A stretch of 13,592 bases of DNA from Candidatus Hydrogenedentota bacterium (GCA_903822375.1 CAIJOU010000822.1:1-13592), one strand, 5' to 3'. Shown: positions 1-7,881, numbered from the stretch's first letter. Program-made: numbers and translations. The notes: a model not told the origin generated them from the letters alone.

Positions 1-155
1 CGCAGGGCGTCGTGCGCGACGTCATTCGCAACGTGCTGCGCGAGAGCGGTCCGTTGACTAAAGATCAAATCGTCGAGAAGGTGCTCAAGCTCAAGTCCAA
101 TCCGTACGGTGTAATGGCACCCTCGCTTACGGCTTACCTGCGCCGCCGCAAGTAA
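1..155 (+). CDS. 3' end of an unidentified gene (possible winged-helix C-terminus)
   Basis: An open frame enters from the left edge (codons start at position 3) and ends at TAA 153-155, giving the last 50 residues of a protein. The segment looks like a small helical domain: a first helix (RDVIRNVLRESG), then a turn and second helix (LTKDQIVEKVLK), then a short positively charged tail ending LRRRK. This helix-turn-helix spacing and the basic end suggest a winged-helix or other nucleic-acid-binding tail, but that is only an impression from about 50 residues. The upstream part is outside the window, so the family cannot be named. The reading frame is supported by its codon use and by a strong terminator 54 nt after the stop. 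It appears to be the last gene of its transcription unit. Confidence 0.65.
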   Translation, partial: QGVVRDVIRNVLRESGPLTKDQIVEKVLKLKSNPYGVMAPSLTAYLRRRK

Positions 156-208
156 CCCGCAGTCCGCCGCCGCCCCTTCCCGGGACGGCGCAGGAAGAGA
201 CCGCCTTC

Positions 209-235
209 AGGGCCGCGCTTTTGCGCGGCCCTTTT
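209..235 (+). terminator. Rho-independent terminator after the first gene
   Basis: A perfect 10-bp inverted repeat, AGGGCCGCGC (209-218) pairing with GCGCGGCCCT (223-232), closes a TTTT loop and runs directly into a short T tract (232-235). The stem is nearly all G:C. It lies 54 nt after the stop of the left-edge gene and before the candidate rfbD promoter, so it marks a transcription unit boundary. The T tract is short (four T then CC), which lowers certainty a little. Confidence 0.8.
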
Positions 236-249
236 CCGTCTGCGGGCAA

Positions 250-279
250 TGGACGGCCGGCGGGAATGCATGCTAATAT
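250..279 (+). promoter_or_regulatory. Candidate sigma70-type promoter for the rfbD operon (extended -10)
   Basis: TAATAT at 274-279 is preceded by TG at 271-272, forming an extended -10 element, with TGGACG (250-255, four of six matches to TTGACA) 18 nt upstream. Predicted start is near 286, giving a leader of about 26 nt before the rfbD ATG that includes its Shine-Dalgarno sequence. An inverted repeat TGCAT/ATGCA (267-271 and 278-282) straddles the -10 and could be an operator or chance. It is the only AT-rich stretch between the upstream terminator and rfbD. Inferred from sequence only. Confidence 0.45.
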
Positions 280-311
280 GCAAACGGGCCGCGACGGAAG
301 GAGTTGTTTTG

Positions 312-1169
312 ATGAGAGTGCTTATACTGGGCGCACGGGGGCAGCTTGGCCGCGAGCTGGAAGCCCGTTTTGGAGCAGCGCACGGGGTGGTCTGTTGTGA
401 CCTGCCCGAGTTCGACATCACGAACCGCGGGCAGGTGTTTGAAACTGTCGCCGCCGCGCGGGCCGACCTGGTCATCAACGCCGCGGCCTACACGGATGTG
501 GAGCGGGCCGAGTCGGAACCGGAACTGGCGCTGCGCTGCAACGCCGCCGGCGCGGGACACGCCGCCGCGGCCGCCGCGGCCGTCGGCGCCGCCGTGGTCT
601 ACTACTCCACCGATTTCGTGTTCGACGGAACGAGTGACGCGCCCTACACCGAAGAGACGGCTTTTCCGGATCTCGTTCCGCTGAGCGCGTACGGCCGGAC
701 GAAGCTCCTGGGAGAGTCGGCGACCCGAACGGAAAACCCGAACCACTTCATCATCCGCACGGCATGGCTCTACGGCCCCGGCGGCAACAATTTCGTGGAA
801 AAGATTCTGGCGGCGGCGAAGACGCGCCCGGAACTGCGGGTCGTCTCCGACGAGATTGGGTGCCCCACGCACACGTGGGACCTTGCCGAGGCCACCATGG
901 CGCTCTGCGAAACGGCGGTGCCGGGAACCTACCACTTTGTCAACGGGGGTTCCTGCTCGCGTTATGACCTGGCGCGCGCGGCGCTGGAGTTGGCGGGGCT
1001 CAACACGCCCGTGCACCCCTGCCTCGCGGCCGAGTTTCCCACGGCGGCGCGGCGACCCGCGCGGGCCGTGCTGTCCACAGAAAAATACAGCAAAGTCACC
1101 GGCCGAACTCCACGGCCGTGGCGGGATGCACTGGTGCATTACATTCAACGACGGGAGACACGCACATGA
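312..1169 (+). CDS. rfbD: dTDP-4-dehydrorhamnose reductase (RmlD/RfbD)
   Basis: A 285-residue short-chain dehydrogenase (extended/RmlD type) that reduces dTDP-4-dehydro-L-rhamnose to dTDP-L-rhamnose with NAD(P)H, the last step of rhamnose donor synthesis in the cytoplasm. The N-terminal Rossmann motif GARGQLG (residues 7-13), the D-I-T after the second strand, the NAAAYTDV region (56-63), the STDFVFDG segment (99-106) and the catalytic YGRTK (Y127, K131) are all present, as is the family's IRTAWLYG stretch (148-155). Length is normal for RmlD. I place the start at the ATG at 312 because AAGGAG (298-303) lies 8 nt upstream and the Rossmann strand begins directly; an in-frame ATG at 249 would add an unneeded tail. 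The stop overlaps the rfbB start (ATGA at 1166-1169), so the two are translationally coupled. The partner genes rmlA and rmlC are not in this window. Confidence 0.95.
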   Translation: MRVLILGARGQLGRELEARFGAAHGVVCCDLPEFDITNRGQVFETVAAARADLVINAAAYTDVERAESEPELALRCNAAGAGHAAAAAAAVGAAVVYYSTDFVFDGTSDAPYTEETAFPDLVPLSAYGRTKLLGESATRTENPNHFIIRTAWLYGPGGNNFVEKILAAAKTRPELRVVSDEIGCPTHTWDLAEATMALCETAVPGTYHFVNGGSCSRYDLARAALELAGLNTPVHPCLAAEFPTAARRPARAVLSTEKYSKVTGRTPRPWRDALVHYIQRRETRT

Positions 1170-2167
1170 AACGCATTATGGTCACCGGCGGGGCGGGATT
1201 CATCGGATCGGCCTTTGTTCGCAACACGCTGCTCAAATACCCGGAAGTTCACGTGGTTGTCTACGACAAGCTCACCTACGCGGGCAATCTGAACAACCTG
1301 CGCGATGCGGACCCGGCGCGGCACACTTTTGTCCAGGGCGACATTGCCGATGGAGAAACGCTCGGGGCGGCAATGGCGGGCTGCGATGCGGTGGTGAATT
1401 TCGCGGCCGAAAGCCATGTGGACCGGAGCATCATGGGCGCGTCGGATTTTATCCGCACGAACGTCGAGGGGGTGAACACGCTGCTTGCGCAGGCGCTCAA
1501 GCTTGGGGTGGGCCGTGTGCTGCTCGTTTCGACGGACGAGGTCTACGGCAGCACCGAAACCGGTTCGTTCAAGGAGGGCGACCCGCTGCACCCGCGCAAT
1601 CCCTATTCGGCCAGCAAGGCGGGCAGCGAGCTGTTCGGCACGGCCTACTTTGAAACCTACGGGCTGCCGGTCGTCATCACGCGGGGCTCGAACACGTACG
1701 GGCCCTACCAGTATCCGGAGAAGGTGCTGCCGCTTTTTGTGACCAACGCCATCGACGGCGAACCGCTTCCGCTTTACGGCGACGGCCGCAACGTGCGCGA
1801 CTGGCTCTATGTGGACGACCACTGCGCGGGCATCGACTGCGTGCTGCGTCACGGCACACCGGGGGAGGCGTACAACGTTCCCGGCGGCAGCGAACGGCAG
1901 AACATCGAGCTGACCCGTCGCATCCTGGAACTAACGGGACGCGGCGAGGAATTAATCAGGCCGGTGGCGGACCGTGTCGGGCACGACCGCCGGTACTCAA
2001 TCGACGGCACCAAACTGCGGGCGCTCGGCTGGGCACCGAATACACCCTGGGATGACGGTGTTGACTCTACGGTGCGGTGGTACCAGGAGAACGAGTGGTG
2101 GTGGCGTCCAATCAAATCGGGCGAATTTCGCGAGTACTATCAGCGGCAGTACGGGAGCCGCGGGTAA
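1166..2167 (+). CDS. rfbB: dTDP-glucose 4,6-dehydratase (RmlB/RfbB)
   Basis: A 333-residue NAD-dependent dehydratase converting dTDP-D-glucose to dTDP-4-dehydro-6-deoxy-D-glucose, the second step toward dTDP-L-rhamnose and other deoxysugars. All hallmark motifs are visible: TGGAGFIGS (7-15) for NAD binding, YDKLTYAGN (33-41), FAAESHVDRSI (79-89), the catalytic T123-D124-E125 in STDEVYG, YSASK (Y147, K151), RGSNTYGPYQYPEK (173-186) and GDGRNVRDWLYVDDH (205-219). The dehydratase-specific D-E pair separates it from UDP-glucose 4-epimerases. The ATG at 1166 is preceded by GGGAG (1153-1157) at 8 nt and overlaps the rfbD stop by ATGA; an in-frame upstream ATG at 1118 lies inside rfbD and is rejected. 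The order D then B with no A or C is unusual for a rhamnose operon, so the product could also feed another deoxysugar pathway. Confidence 0.96.
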   Translation: MKRIMVTGGAGFIGSAFVRNTLLKYPEVHVVVYDKLTYAGNLNNLRDADPARHTFVQGDIADGETLGAAMAGCDAVVNFAAESHVDRSIMGASDFIRTNVEGVNTLLAQALKLGVGRVLLVSTDEVYGSTETGSFKEGDPLHPRNPYSASKAGSELFGTAYFETYGLPVVITRGSNTYGPYQYPEKVLPLFVTNAIDGEPLPLYGDGRNVRDWLYVDDHCAGIDCVLRHGTPGEAYNVPGGSERQNIELTRRILELTGRGEELIRPVADRVGHDRRYSIDGTKLRALGWAPNTPWDDGVDSTVRWYQENEWWWRPIKSGEFREYYQRQYGSRG

Positions 2168-2931
2168 GCCTGCCCGTTCGGGTGTTGGCCGTGGCCGGCG
2201 TTGCCTGCATCGCCGACACGGTCATGGTGCTGTGCATCGGCAGCGGGTTGAACACGGGCACTTTGCTTCCCGGCGTGCTGGGCGTGATGCTGTGCGTTTG
2301 GGCGCTGGCACTGTTTCGGGGATGGCCCATCGCGGTGGAGGGGTACTGGCGGCGGGCGCGGCACATGATCTTCATAGGGGCGGCACTGTTTACGGTGTCA
2401 TTTGTCATCGTGCAGGCTTTCATATGGACCGCCACGCTGCGGAGTTCCGGGGAGGACGAGGACTGGCTGCTGGTGCTGGGCGCGGGATTGCGCGGTGGAG
2501 CCCCGTCGCAGATGCTCCGCCTGCGCATGGACACGGCCCTGGATTATCTGCACGCCCATCCGCAGTGCCGTGTTATCGTCACCGGCGGCCGTGGTTTTGG
2601 GGAAACCCGCACCGAGGCCGAGGCCATGGTGGAGTATCTGGAAAAAGGCGGGGTGAACCGGCCGCGCATTTTTACGGAGGACAAGGCCACGAGCACGATG
2701 GAGAATCTCCGGCTGTCGAAGGTGATTCTGCAGCATGAGGGCGGGCCGCCCCCGTGGAAGGCCGCCGTCGTGTCCAGCGACTTTCACCTGCTGCGCGTGC
2801 GCATGCTGGCGGAGCGGGCGGGCTTGGAGTTGCAGCCGTTGCCGGCGCCCACGCCGTGGTACCTGCTGCCGAACGCCTGTCTGCGCGAATATTTTGCGGT
2901 GATAAAGTCGTCGGTGCTGGACCGGGGATAG
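2098..2931 (+). CDS. YdcF-like / ElyC-SanA family membrane protein (DUF218)
   Basis: Three hydrophobic segments in the N-terminal third (about residues 27-50, 57-74 and 88-110) anchor a DUF218 domain from about residue 120. The domain shows LVLGAGLRGG, the arginine-rich MLRLRMDTAL helix, VIVTGGRGFGETRTEAEAM, the TSTMENLRLSK motif, VSSDFHLLRVRM and a late REYFAVIK, all typical of the family. E. coli relatives (ElyC, SanA, YdcF) affect envelope polysaccharide balance or vancomycin sensitivity; the biochemical role is not established. The start is uncertain. GTG at 2098 follows AGGAG (2085-2089) at 8 nt but overlaps the 3' end of rfbB by 70 nt; GTG 2182 avoids the overlap but has no good ribosome binding site and trims little beyond the first membrane segment. 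It is the last gene of the rfbD-rfbB operon, which supports an envelope-polysaccharide role. Confidence 0.85.
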   Translation: MVASNQIGRISRVLSAAVREPRVSLPVRVLAVAGVACIADTVMVLCIGSGLNTGTLLPGVLGVMLCVWALALFRGWPIAVEGYWRRARHMIFIGAALFTVSFVIVQAFIWTATLRSSGEDEDWLLVLGAGLRGGAPSQMLRLRMDTALDYLHAHPQCRVIVTGGRGFGETRTEAEAMVEYLEKGGVNRPRIFTEDKATSTMENLRLSKVILQHEGGPPPWKAAVVSSDFHLLRVRMLAERAGLELQPLPAPTPWYLLPNACLREYFAVIKSSVLDRG

Positions 2932-2941
2932 GGGAAGAATC

Positions 2942-2973
2942 TGAGACCTCAGATTTGAGATCTCAGACTTGAG
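2942..2973. repeat. 14-bp tandem palindromic repeat between convergent genes
   Basis: The unit TGAGACCTCAGATT (2942-2955) is followed directly by TGAGATCTCAGACT (2956-2969) and a partial TGAG (2970-2973). Each unit holds the self-complementary core TGAGAYCTCA; the second is a perfect 10-bp palindrome (2956-2965), and CTGAG/CTCAG (2941-2945, 2948-2952) forms a further inverted repeat. It fills the junction between the ends of the YdcF-like gene (2931) and the glycosyltransferase gene, whose TGA stop (2963-2965) lies inside the second unit. With no T tract it is a poor classical terminator, though both transcripts could fold a hairpin here. Confidence 0.75.
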
Positions 2974-4129
2974 CGCCGTTGAGGACGCGGCGGTAGCACT
3001 GCTCCACCATCTCCGCCTGCACCTCGAGCGAATAGCGGCTTTCCGCCGTGTGGCGCGCATTGCGGCCCAGTTCGAGGCGCAGGGCGCGATCATCGCGCAT
3101 GCGGCACAGTGCCCGATACAGACCGTCGGGGGTGCCGTCGAAAACGATGCCGTTCTGCCCGTCGGTGACGATCTCGCGCAGCATGCCGCGGTCGGCCACG
3201 ACCACGGGACGGCCCATGGCCAGCATTTCGCGGGCGGCGCGGCAGGTGCCGTCGCTGCCGGGCACGAGGAACACGCCGGTGTCGAAGGACTTCAGCATGC
3301 CGGCGTAGTTCTCGCCGTCAATGTAACCGGTGAAGTGCACGGCCTTTTCCAGCGCCAGTCGGCGCACCGGTTCAAAGCCGACCTTGTCCTGCTTGCTGCC
3401 GCGGCCGATGATGACCAGGTGGACGAGCGGGTCGGCGGCGGCCATCTTTGCGACGGCCTGAAACAGGTCTTCGTAGTGGCGATGGGTTTGCATGCGGGCG
3501 ACGATGCCGACGACAAAGGCGTCGCGCGGCAGATTGAGCCAGCGGCGTCCATCGGGGGTGTCGCGGCGCGGGTCGAATCGTTCCGTGTCGATGGCCCCGG
3601 GCACGACCGCAAAGCGGGACGGGTCGGCGCCGGACAGGCGCAGGTCATGCTCCCGGGCCATCTCGGAGGGCTCAATGAGCAGTGCGGCGCTGCACAGCAG
3701 GCGTTTGTGGCGCGCGTCGTCCCTGAAGCCCGGGCCCTCGTAGCTGGAACGGATGAGGGGGATATTCCGTTCGCGCGCCGGCGCAAGGGCAATTTCGTGG
3801 TCGTTGTCGAGATGGCAGTGGAGCAGGTCGACGGGATGCGCGTCGAGCCAGCGGCGCAGGGCGCGCCGGTCAAGGAAATTGTTCCACGGGTTGCGGTGCT
3901 TGCCGAGGCGGAAGTCGAGCACGGGCTCAAGGCCCCGGTCGCGCGCGGTCTCGACGATCTTGTTGACCGACGAGCCCGCTTCGGGCGCGCAGGCGAATTG
4001 GGCGTCGATGCCGCGACGGCGCAGGGCCAGGCAGAGGTTCAGCGCGGGTTCGGCGGGGCCGGTCCATTTGCAGTTGCTGAACAGGTGCAGAGCCCGGAGC
4101 GGCTTCATGCCTGCGCTATGCTGCTGCAT
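2963..4129 (-). CDS. Glycosyltransferase family 4-like protein
   Basis: A 388-residue GT-B fold transferase. The N-terminal half carries the acceptor-side Rossmann domain (LRALHLFSNC, then TGPAEPALNLCLALRRRG; DLLHCHLDNDHEIAL at 101-115). The C-terminal half carries the donor-sugar domain: VVPGAIDTERFDP (175-187), VGIVARMQTH (207-216) followed by the YEDLFQAVAKM helix, LVIIGRGS (238-245), VHFTGYID (264-271) and the end-motif GSDGTCRAAREMLAMGRPVV (291-310). The GT4 E-x7-E pair reads D293-x7-E301, with Asp in place of the first Glu. Sugar and acceptor cannot be told from sequence. The gene begins 11 nt after the smc stop; I use the ATG at 4129, but an ATG at 4106-4108 (M8) is equally close to the first strand, and neither has a clear Shine-Dalgarno sequence. 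It probably acts on envelope polysaccharide at the inner membrane. Confidence 0.9.
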   Translation of the reverse strand: MQQHSAGMKPLRALHLFSNCKWTGPAEPALNLCLALRRRGIDAQFACAPEAGSSVNKIVETARDRGLEPVLDFRLGKHRNPWNNFLDRRALRRWLDAHPVDLLHCHLDNDHEIALAPARERNIPLIRSSYEGPGFRDDARHKRLLCSAALLIEPSEMAREHDLRLSGADPSRFAVVPGAIDTERFDPRRDTPDGRRWLNLPRDAFVVGIVARMQTHRHYEDLFQAVAKMAAADPLVHLVIIGRGSKQDKVGFEPVRRLALEKAVHFTGYIDGENYAGMLKSFDTGVFLVPGSDGTCRAAREMLAMGRPVVVADRGMLREIVTDGQNGIVFDGTPDGLYRALCRMRDDRALRLELGRNARHTAESRYSLEVQAEMVEQCYRRVLNGAQV

Positions 4130-4140
4130 GGCGGAGCCGC

Positions 4141-7100
4141 CTAGTTCACCGGGGCGTCTTCGACCCGGACAGAGACGATTTGGGACACACCGGGTTCCTG
4201 CTGCGTCACGCCGAAGAGCGCCCCCGCCTTGGCCATGGTGTTCTTGTTGTGCGTGATCATGATGAACTGGCTTTGCGCGGTGAACTCCTCGATCAGTTCG
4301 AGGAAGCGCTCCACGTTGGCGTCGTCCAGCGGCGCGTCCACCTCGTCCAGCACGCAGAAGGGGCTGGGCTTGGCCGCGAAGATGCTGACGAGCATGGCGA
4401 TTGCGGTCATGGCCTGCTCGCCGCCGGACAGCAGCGAAATGGACTGGGGCTTCTTGCCGGGGGGGCGCGCCTCAATTTCGATGCCGCACTCGAGCGGGTC
4501 GCCCTCGTCGAGCAGATAAATGCGGGCCTGCCCGCCGCTGAAGAGGCGCCGGAAGTAATTCTTGAAGTTTTCGCTGATCTCCTCAAAGGTGTCGAGGAAC
4601 ATCTGCGTGATTGTGGCGTCGATGCGCTTCACGACATCGAGCAGCGTGGCGCGGGCCCGGCTCAAATCCTCCGCCTGGGTCTTGAGGAATTTCTCGCGCT
4701 TTTCGAGCGTGTCGTATTCCTCAATGGCGGCCAGGTTCACATTGCCCAGACGTTCGATGGACTTGCGGTGCTCGCGGATGAGCTGCTCGCGCTCCTTCTC
4801 GTCATATTCGTCGGATCCGACCTGTTCTTCACTGAGCGACGCGAGCCCCAGACCGTATTCGGTGGCGATGCGCTCCTGGAAGAAGCCGATGCGGTCCTCC
4901 TTCTGCGAGCATTCGAGTTCCAGGCGGTGCACTTCCTTCTGCGCCGCCGTGTCCTTTTCGCGCAGTTCACGAAGCCGTTTCGTGAGCGAATCGATGCGGT
5001 CCACCAGTGCCTTGTGGGAGCGCTGGAATTCGAGGACCCGGGTGTGCGCCTCTTCGCGGGAGGCGGACAGTTCCTTGGCACCCTCGAGCAGCGCGCCGAT
5101 TTGCGATTCCAGTTCCGTTTCGCGGACCTTCATTTGCTGGGCCAGGCCGACGCGGCGACCGGCCTCTTCCAGCGCCTGTTCGCGCTCGCGCTGTTCGCGG
5201 ACACGGTTGCGCTCCGCCTCTTCGAGGTTCTGTGCGAGTTCGGCCAGGCGCACGCGCAGGTCCGCGAGTCCCTGGGCGTGCGACAGCAGCGCCGCGCGCG
5301 CGGCGGTCACGGTCTCCTGCGCCTCGGCGGTCAGTTGCTGAAGGGTTGCGTCGTCCATCGATGCGGAGCCGAGCCGGTTTTCGGCGTCGATGCGGCGCGC
5401 TTCAATGTCGTCGCGGCGCGCGGCCAGTTCGGCGCGCTGCTTTTCAATCTGTTCACCCGTGTGGCCGAGGGCCTCCAGTTCGGCGCTTTGGCGCGCGAGG
5501 GAGAGTCCCAGATCGTTGACGTTGCGGCGCAGAACACCTTCCTTCTCCTCGATGGCGCGGATGGCCGCGGCGAGCTTCTGGATGGTTTCGCCAATGCGCG
5601 CGGCGTCGGCCGTGACCCGGCCGATGCGGCCCGTGGTCTCGCCTGCCTGCTTTTCCAGGTCTTCAATCTCGGCGCTGCGGCCGAGCAGACCGTGCGTTTC
5701 GCGCTGCGTGCGGCCGCCGGTCACGGATCCCGCCGGGGAGACGACCTCGCCGTCGAGCGTGACCAGCCGCGGGTAGCGCTGTTCCGTGCGCGCAATGCGG
5801 ATGGCGTCGTCAATGGTCTGCACGATGACCGTGTTGTACAGCAGGTATTCGACGGCGGGCATGATCTTGCGGTCGCACTGGACGTAGTCAATGGCGCGGC
5901 CGATGACGCCCGGCTTGCCGCGCAGCACGTCCTCGTCGCCGCCCTGGCTGGGGCGGATGGTGTCGAGTGGCAGGAAGGTGACGCGTCCCGCGCGGTGTTC
6001 CTTGAGGAAGGCAATGGCGGTCTTGGCCGCGTCGGCCTTCTCCACGACAACATTGTTCACGTTGCCGCCGAGGGCCGCCTCTATGGCCGCCTCGAGTTCC
6101 TTCTCCGTGGACAGCAGGTCGCCGATGGGGCCGATGATGCCGTCCATGCCGTTCATGCCGCGCTGGCGCGCCATCATGACGGCGCGCACCCCCGTGGCGA
6201 AGCCCTCATAACTGTCGCGCAGTTCCTTGAGGGAGGTGAGGCGGGACTCGATGCTGCTTTTGCGCTCGCGCAGGTCCTGCCACTCCGGGTTGAGCGCGGC
6301 CGCGCGTTCGGAAAGCTTCTGCCGCTCGGTTTGCGACTTTTCGCGTTCGGCCACAAGTGCCGACAGTTCTTTTTCCTTGGAGGCATGTTCGGTGCGCAGT
6401 GACTGCACGATCGCGGCGGCTTCGGCGATGCGCGATTCCTGTGAGCCGCGCCGTTCTTCAATCGAGACGATTTGGGCGTTCACCTCCGCGATGTTCGCCG
6501 TGAGCGCCTCGATTTCAGCTTGGGCGCGTCCGCGCTGGTTGACGGCGTCAATGCCCTGCCGGCGCAGTTCCTCGAGCCGCTTGTCCGCGGCGGCTGCGGC
6601 GAGGGATACCTCCCCGTGGGCGGTCTGGCAGGCGGCCAGTTCGTCGCGCACCCGCGCCGACTCATCCTCCAGGGCGACCGCCTGTTCAGAGGCCGTCCCG
6701 CCGTCCTGCGACAGCGCCTCGGCCCGGTTGCGCAGGTTGTCGTGCTCGGCGATGGCCGTGGCGGCGCGCTCGCGGCAGAAGTCGATTTCCTTGCGGAGCA
6801 GGGAGACCTGATTCTCAATGCGCTCCATTTCGGAGTCAATCTCGTGCTCGCGCTCGCGCCGGGACATGAGGTCACGGTCCATCTCGATGCGCTGCACGCT
6901 GAGTTCTTCCAGTTCGGCCTCGTGCGTGGAGGTTTCGGCCGACAGCGCCTCGTAGGCGTCCACGGCGACGGCAAGCCGGTCGCGCAGATCGGACACCTGA
7001 CCGCTCAATTCGTTGTACTGCAGCCAGGCGTTGCGGATTTCGAGTTCGCGCAGGGCCGTGGTCAGCTCGCGGTGGCGGATGGCGGCGTTCACCTGGCGCT

Positions 7101-7716
7101 TGAGCGAGCGCATCTGGCGCTCGACCTCGGCGATGATGTCGCCCAGGCGCAGCATGTTCTGCTCGGCTGATTCGAGCTTGCGCATGGCCATGGTCTTGCG
7201 CTTCTTGTACTTTATAATCCCGGCAGCCTCCTCAAACAGGAAGCGGCGGTCCTCGGGCCGGGAGCTGATGACCATGTCAATCTTGCCCTGCCCGATCAGG
7301 GAGTAGGCGTTGGTGCCGATTCCCGTGTCCATGAACAGTTCGAGCAGGTCGCGCAGGCGGCAGGGCGCCCGGTTGATCATGTATTCGCTTTCACCGCTGC
7401 GGTAGAGGCGGCGCGTCACCTGGACTTCGGCGTAATCGACCGGAAGTTGCGAATCGGCGTTGTCAAAGGTCAGCGACACTTCCGCCATGCCCGTCGCGGG
7501 CCGGCCGCCGCTGCCGTTGAAGATGATGTCCTGCATGTGGTCGCCGCGCAGCGCCTTGGCGCTCTGCTCGCCCAGCGCCCAGCGCAGCGCGTCGAGAATA
7601 TTGCTCTTGCCGCAGCCGTTGGGGCCGACAATGGCCGTAATGCCCGGCTCCAGATTGATGGAAGTCCGGTCGGCAAAAGACTTGAAGCCCTGCAACTCTA
7701 TCTGTTTGAAATACAT
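4141..7716 (-). CDS. smc: Chromosome segregation protein SMC
   Basis: A full-length 1191-residue bacterial SMC ATPase, which dimerises at its hinge and, with ScpA/ScpB, compacts and segregates the chromosome. The N-terminal head starts YFKQIELQGFKSFADRT with Walker A GPNGCGKSN (31-39) and Q-loop IGQGKID (141-147). A long coiled coil (about 175-500) leads to the hinge (about 505-668, ending DGEVVSPAGSVTGG), and a return coil (about 675-1030) to the C-terminal head with signature LSGGEQ (1096-1101), Walker B CVLDEVD (D1124, catalytic E1125), D-loop APLDD and switch histidine in ITHNK (H1156). Nothing essential is missing. The start is the ATG at 7716, matching the family N-terminus; 14 extra in-frame residues upstream have no family support. 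No clear Shine-Dalgarno sequence precedes it. scpA and scpB are not in the window; a glycosyltransferase gene follows after 11 nt. Confidence 0.97.
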   Translation of the reverse strand: MYFKQIELQGFKSFADRTSINLEPGITAIVGPNGCGKSNILDALRWALGEQSAKALRGDHMQDIIFNGSGGRPATGMAEVSLTFDNADSQLPVDYAEVQVTRRLYRSGESEYMINRAPCRLRDLLELFMDTGIGTNAYSLIGQGKIDMVISSRPEDRRFLFEEAAGIIKYKKRKTMAMRKLESAEQNMLRLGDIIAEVERQMRSLKRQVNAAIRHRELTTALRELEIRNAWLQYNELSGQVSDLRDRLAVAVDAYEALSAETSTHEAELEELSVQRIEMDRDLMSRREREHEIDSEMERIENQVSLLRKEIDFCRERAATAIAEHDNLRNRAEALSQDGGTASEQAVALEDESARVRDELAACQTAHGEVSLAAAAADKRLEELRRQGIDAVNQRGRAQAEIEALTANIAEVNAQIVSIEERRGSQESRIAEAAAIVQSLRTEHASKEKELSALVAEREKSQTERQKLSERAAALNPEWQDLRERKSSIESRLTSLKELRDSYEGFATGVRAVMMARQRGMNGMDGIIGPIGDLLSTEKELEAAIEAALGGNVNNVVVEKADAAKTAIAFLKEHRAGRVTFLPLDTIRPSQGGDEDVLRGKPGVIGRAIDYVQCDRKIMPAVEYLLYNTVIVQTIDDAIRIARTEQRYPRLVTLDGEVVSPAGSVTGGRTQRETHGLLGRSAEIEDLEKQAGETTGRIGRVTADAARIGETIQKLAAAIRAIEEKEGVLRRNVNDLGLSLARQSAELEALGHTGEQIEKQRAELAARRDDIEARRIDAENRLGSASMDDATLQQLTAEAQETVTAARAALLSHAQGLADLRVRLAELAQNLEEAERNRVREQREREQALEEAGRRVGLAQQMKVRETELESQIGALLEGAKELSASREEAHTRVLEFQRSHKALVDRIDSLTKRLRELREKDTAAQKEVHRLELECSQKEDRIGFFQERIATEYGLGLASLSEEQVGSDEYDEKEREQLIREHRKSIERLGNVNLAAIEEYDTLEKREKFLKTQAEDLSRARATLLDVVKRIDATITQMFLDTFEEISENFKNYFRRLFSGGQARIYLLDEGDPLECGIEIEARPPGKKPQSISLLSGGEQAMTAIAMLVSIFAAKPSPFCVLDEVDAPLDDANVERFLELIEEFTAQSQFIMITHNKNTMAKAGALFGVTQQEPGVSQIVSVRVEDAPVN

Positions 7717-7810
7717 GCGCCATAACACCCAAAGCGCCGCCACGGCGCAGCATTGCACCCGGCGGCACTGATTTAACCCCGTTCAACCGCACCGTCCGCC
7801 CTGGCTGGCC

Positions 7811-7825
7811 GACCGTGACGGTCAC
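7811..7825. promoter_or_regulatory. Overlapping palindromes in the smc leader (possible operator)
   Basis: The 15-mer GACCGTGACGGTCAC contains two overlapping near-perfect palindromes: GACCGT/ACGGTC (7811-7816 and 7818-7823) and GTGAC/GTCAC (7815-7819 and 7821-7825). It lies about 95 nt upstream of the smc start, just downstream of a weak promoter candidate on the minus strand. This could be a repressor site or a chance GC-rich palindrome. Confidence 0.25.
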
Positions 7826-7838
7826 TGCAAGAACAGAA

Positions 7839-7868
7839 AGCATACCCGCCGGAGGGGGCAAAACGCAA
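7839..7868 (-). promoter_or_regulatory. smc: Weak candidate promoter for smc
   Basis: On the minus strand, TTGCGT (7868-7863) and TATGCT (7844-7839) are separated by 18 nt, resembling -35 and -10 boxes with three and four matches. Transcription would start near 7832, giving a leader of about 115 nt. The match is modest and could be chance; it is listed because smc is separated from queA by 350 nt and probably needs its own promoter. Confidence 0.22.
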
Positions 7869-7881
7869 CGCGGCGTCTCGC

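Noticed and set aside
2969..4144. 391-codon plus-strand open frame opposite the glycosyltransferase
   Set aside because: Antisense shadow of a well-supported glycosyltransferase gene; rich in Ala, Val, Gly and His with no motif.
4180..6402. Very long plus-strand open frame opposite smc
   Set aside because: It is the antisense shadow of the smc coiled-coil region in GC-rich DNA; smc carries all family motifs on the minus strand, and the plus-strand peptide has no recognisable domain.
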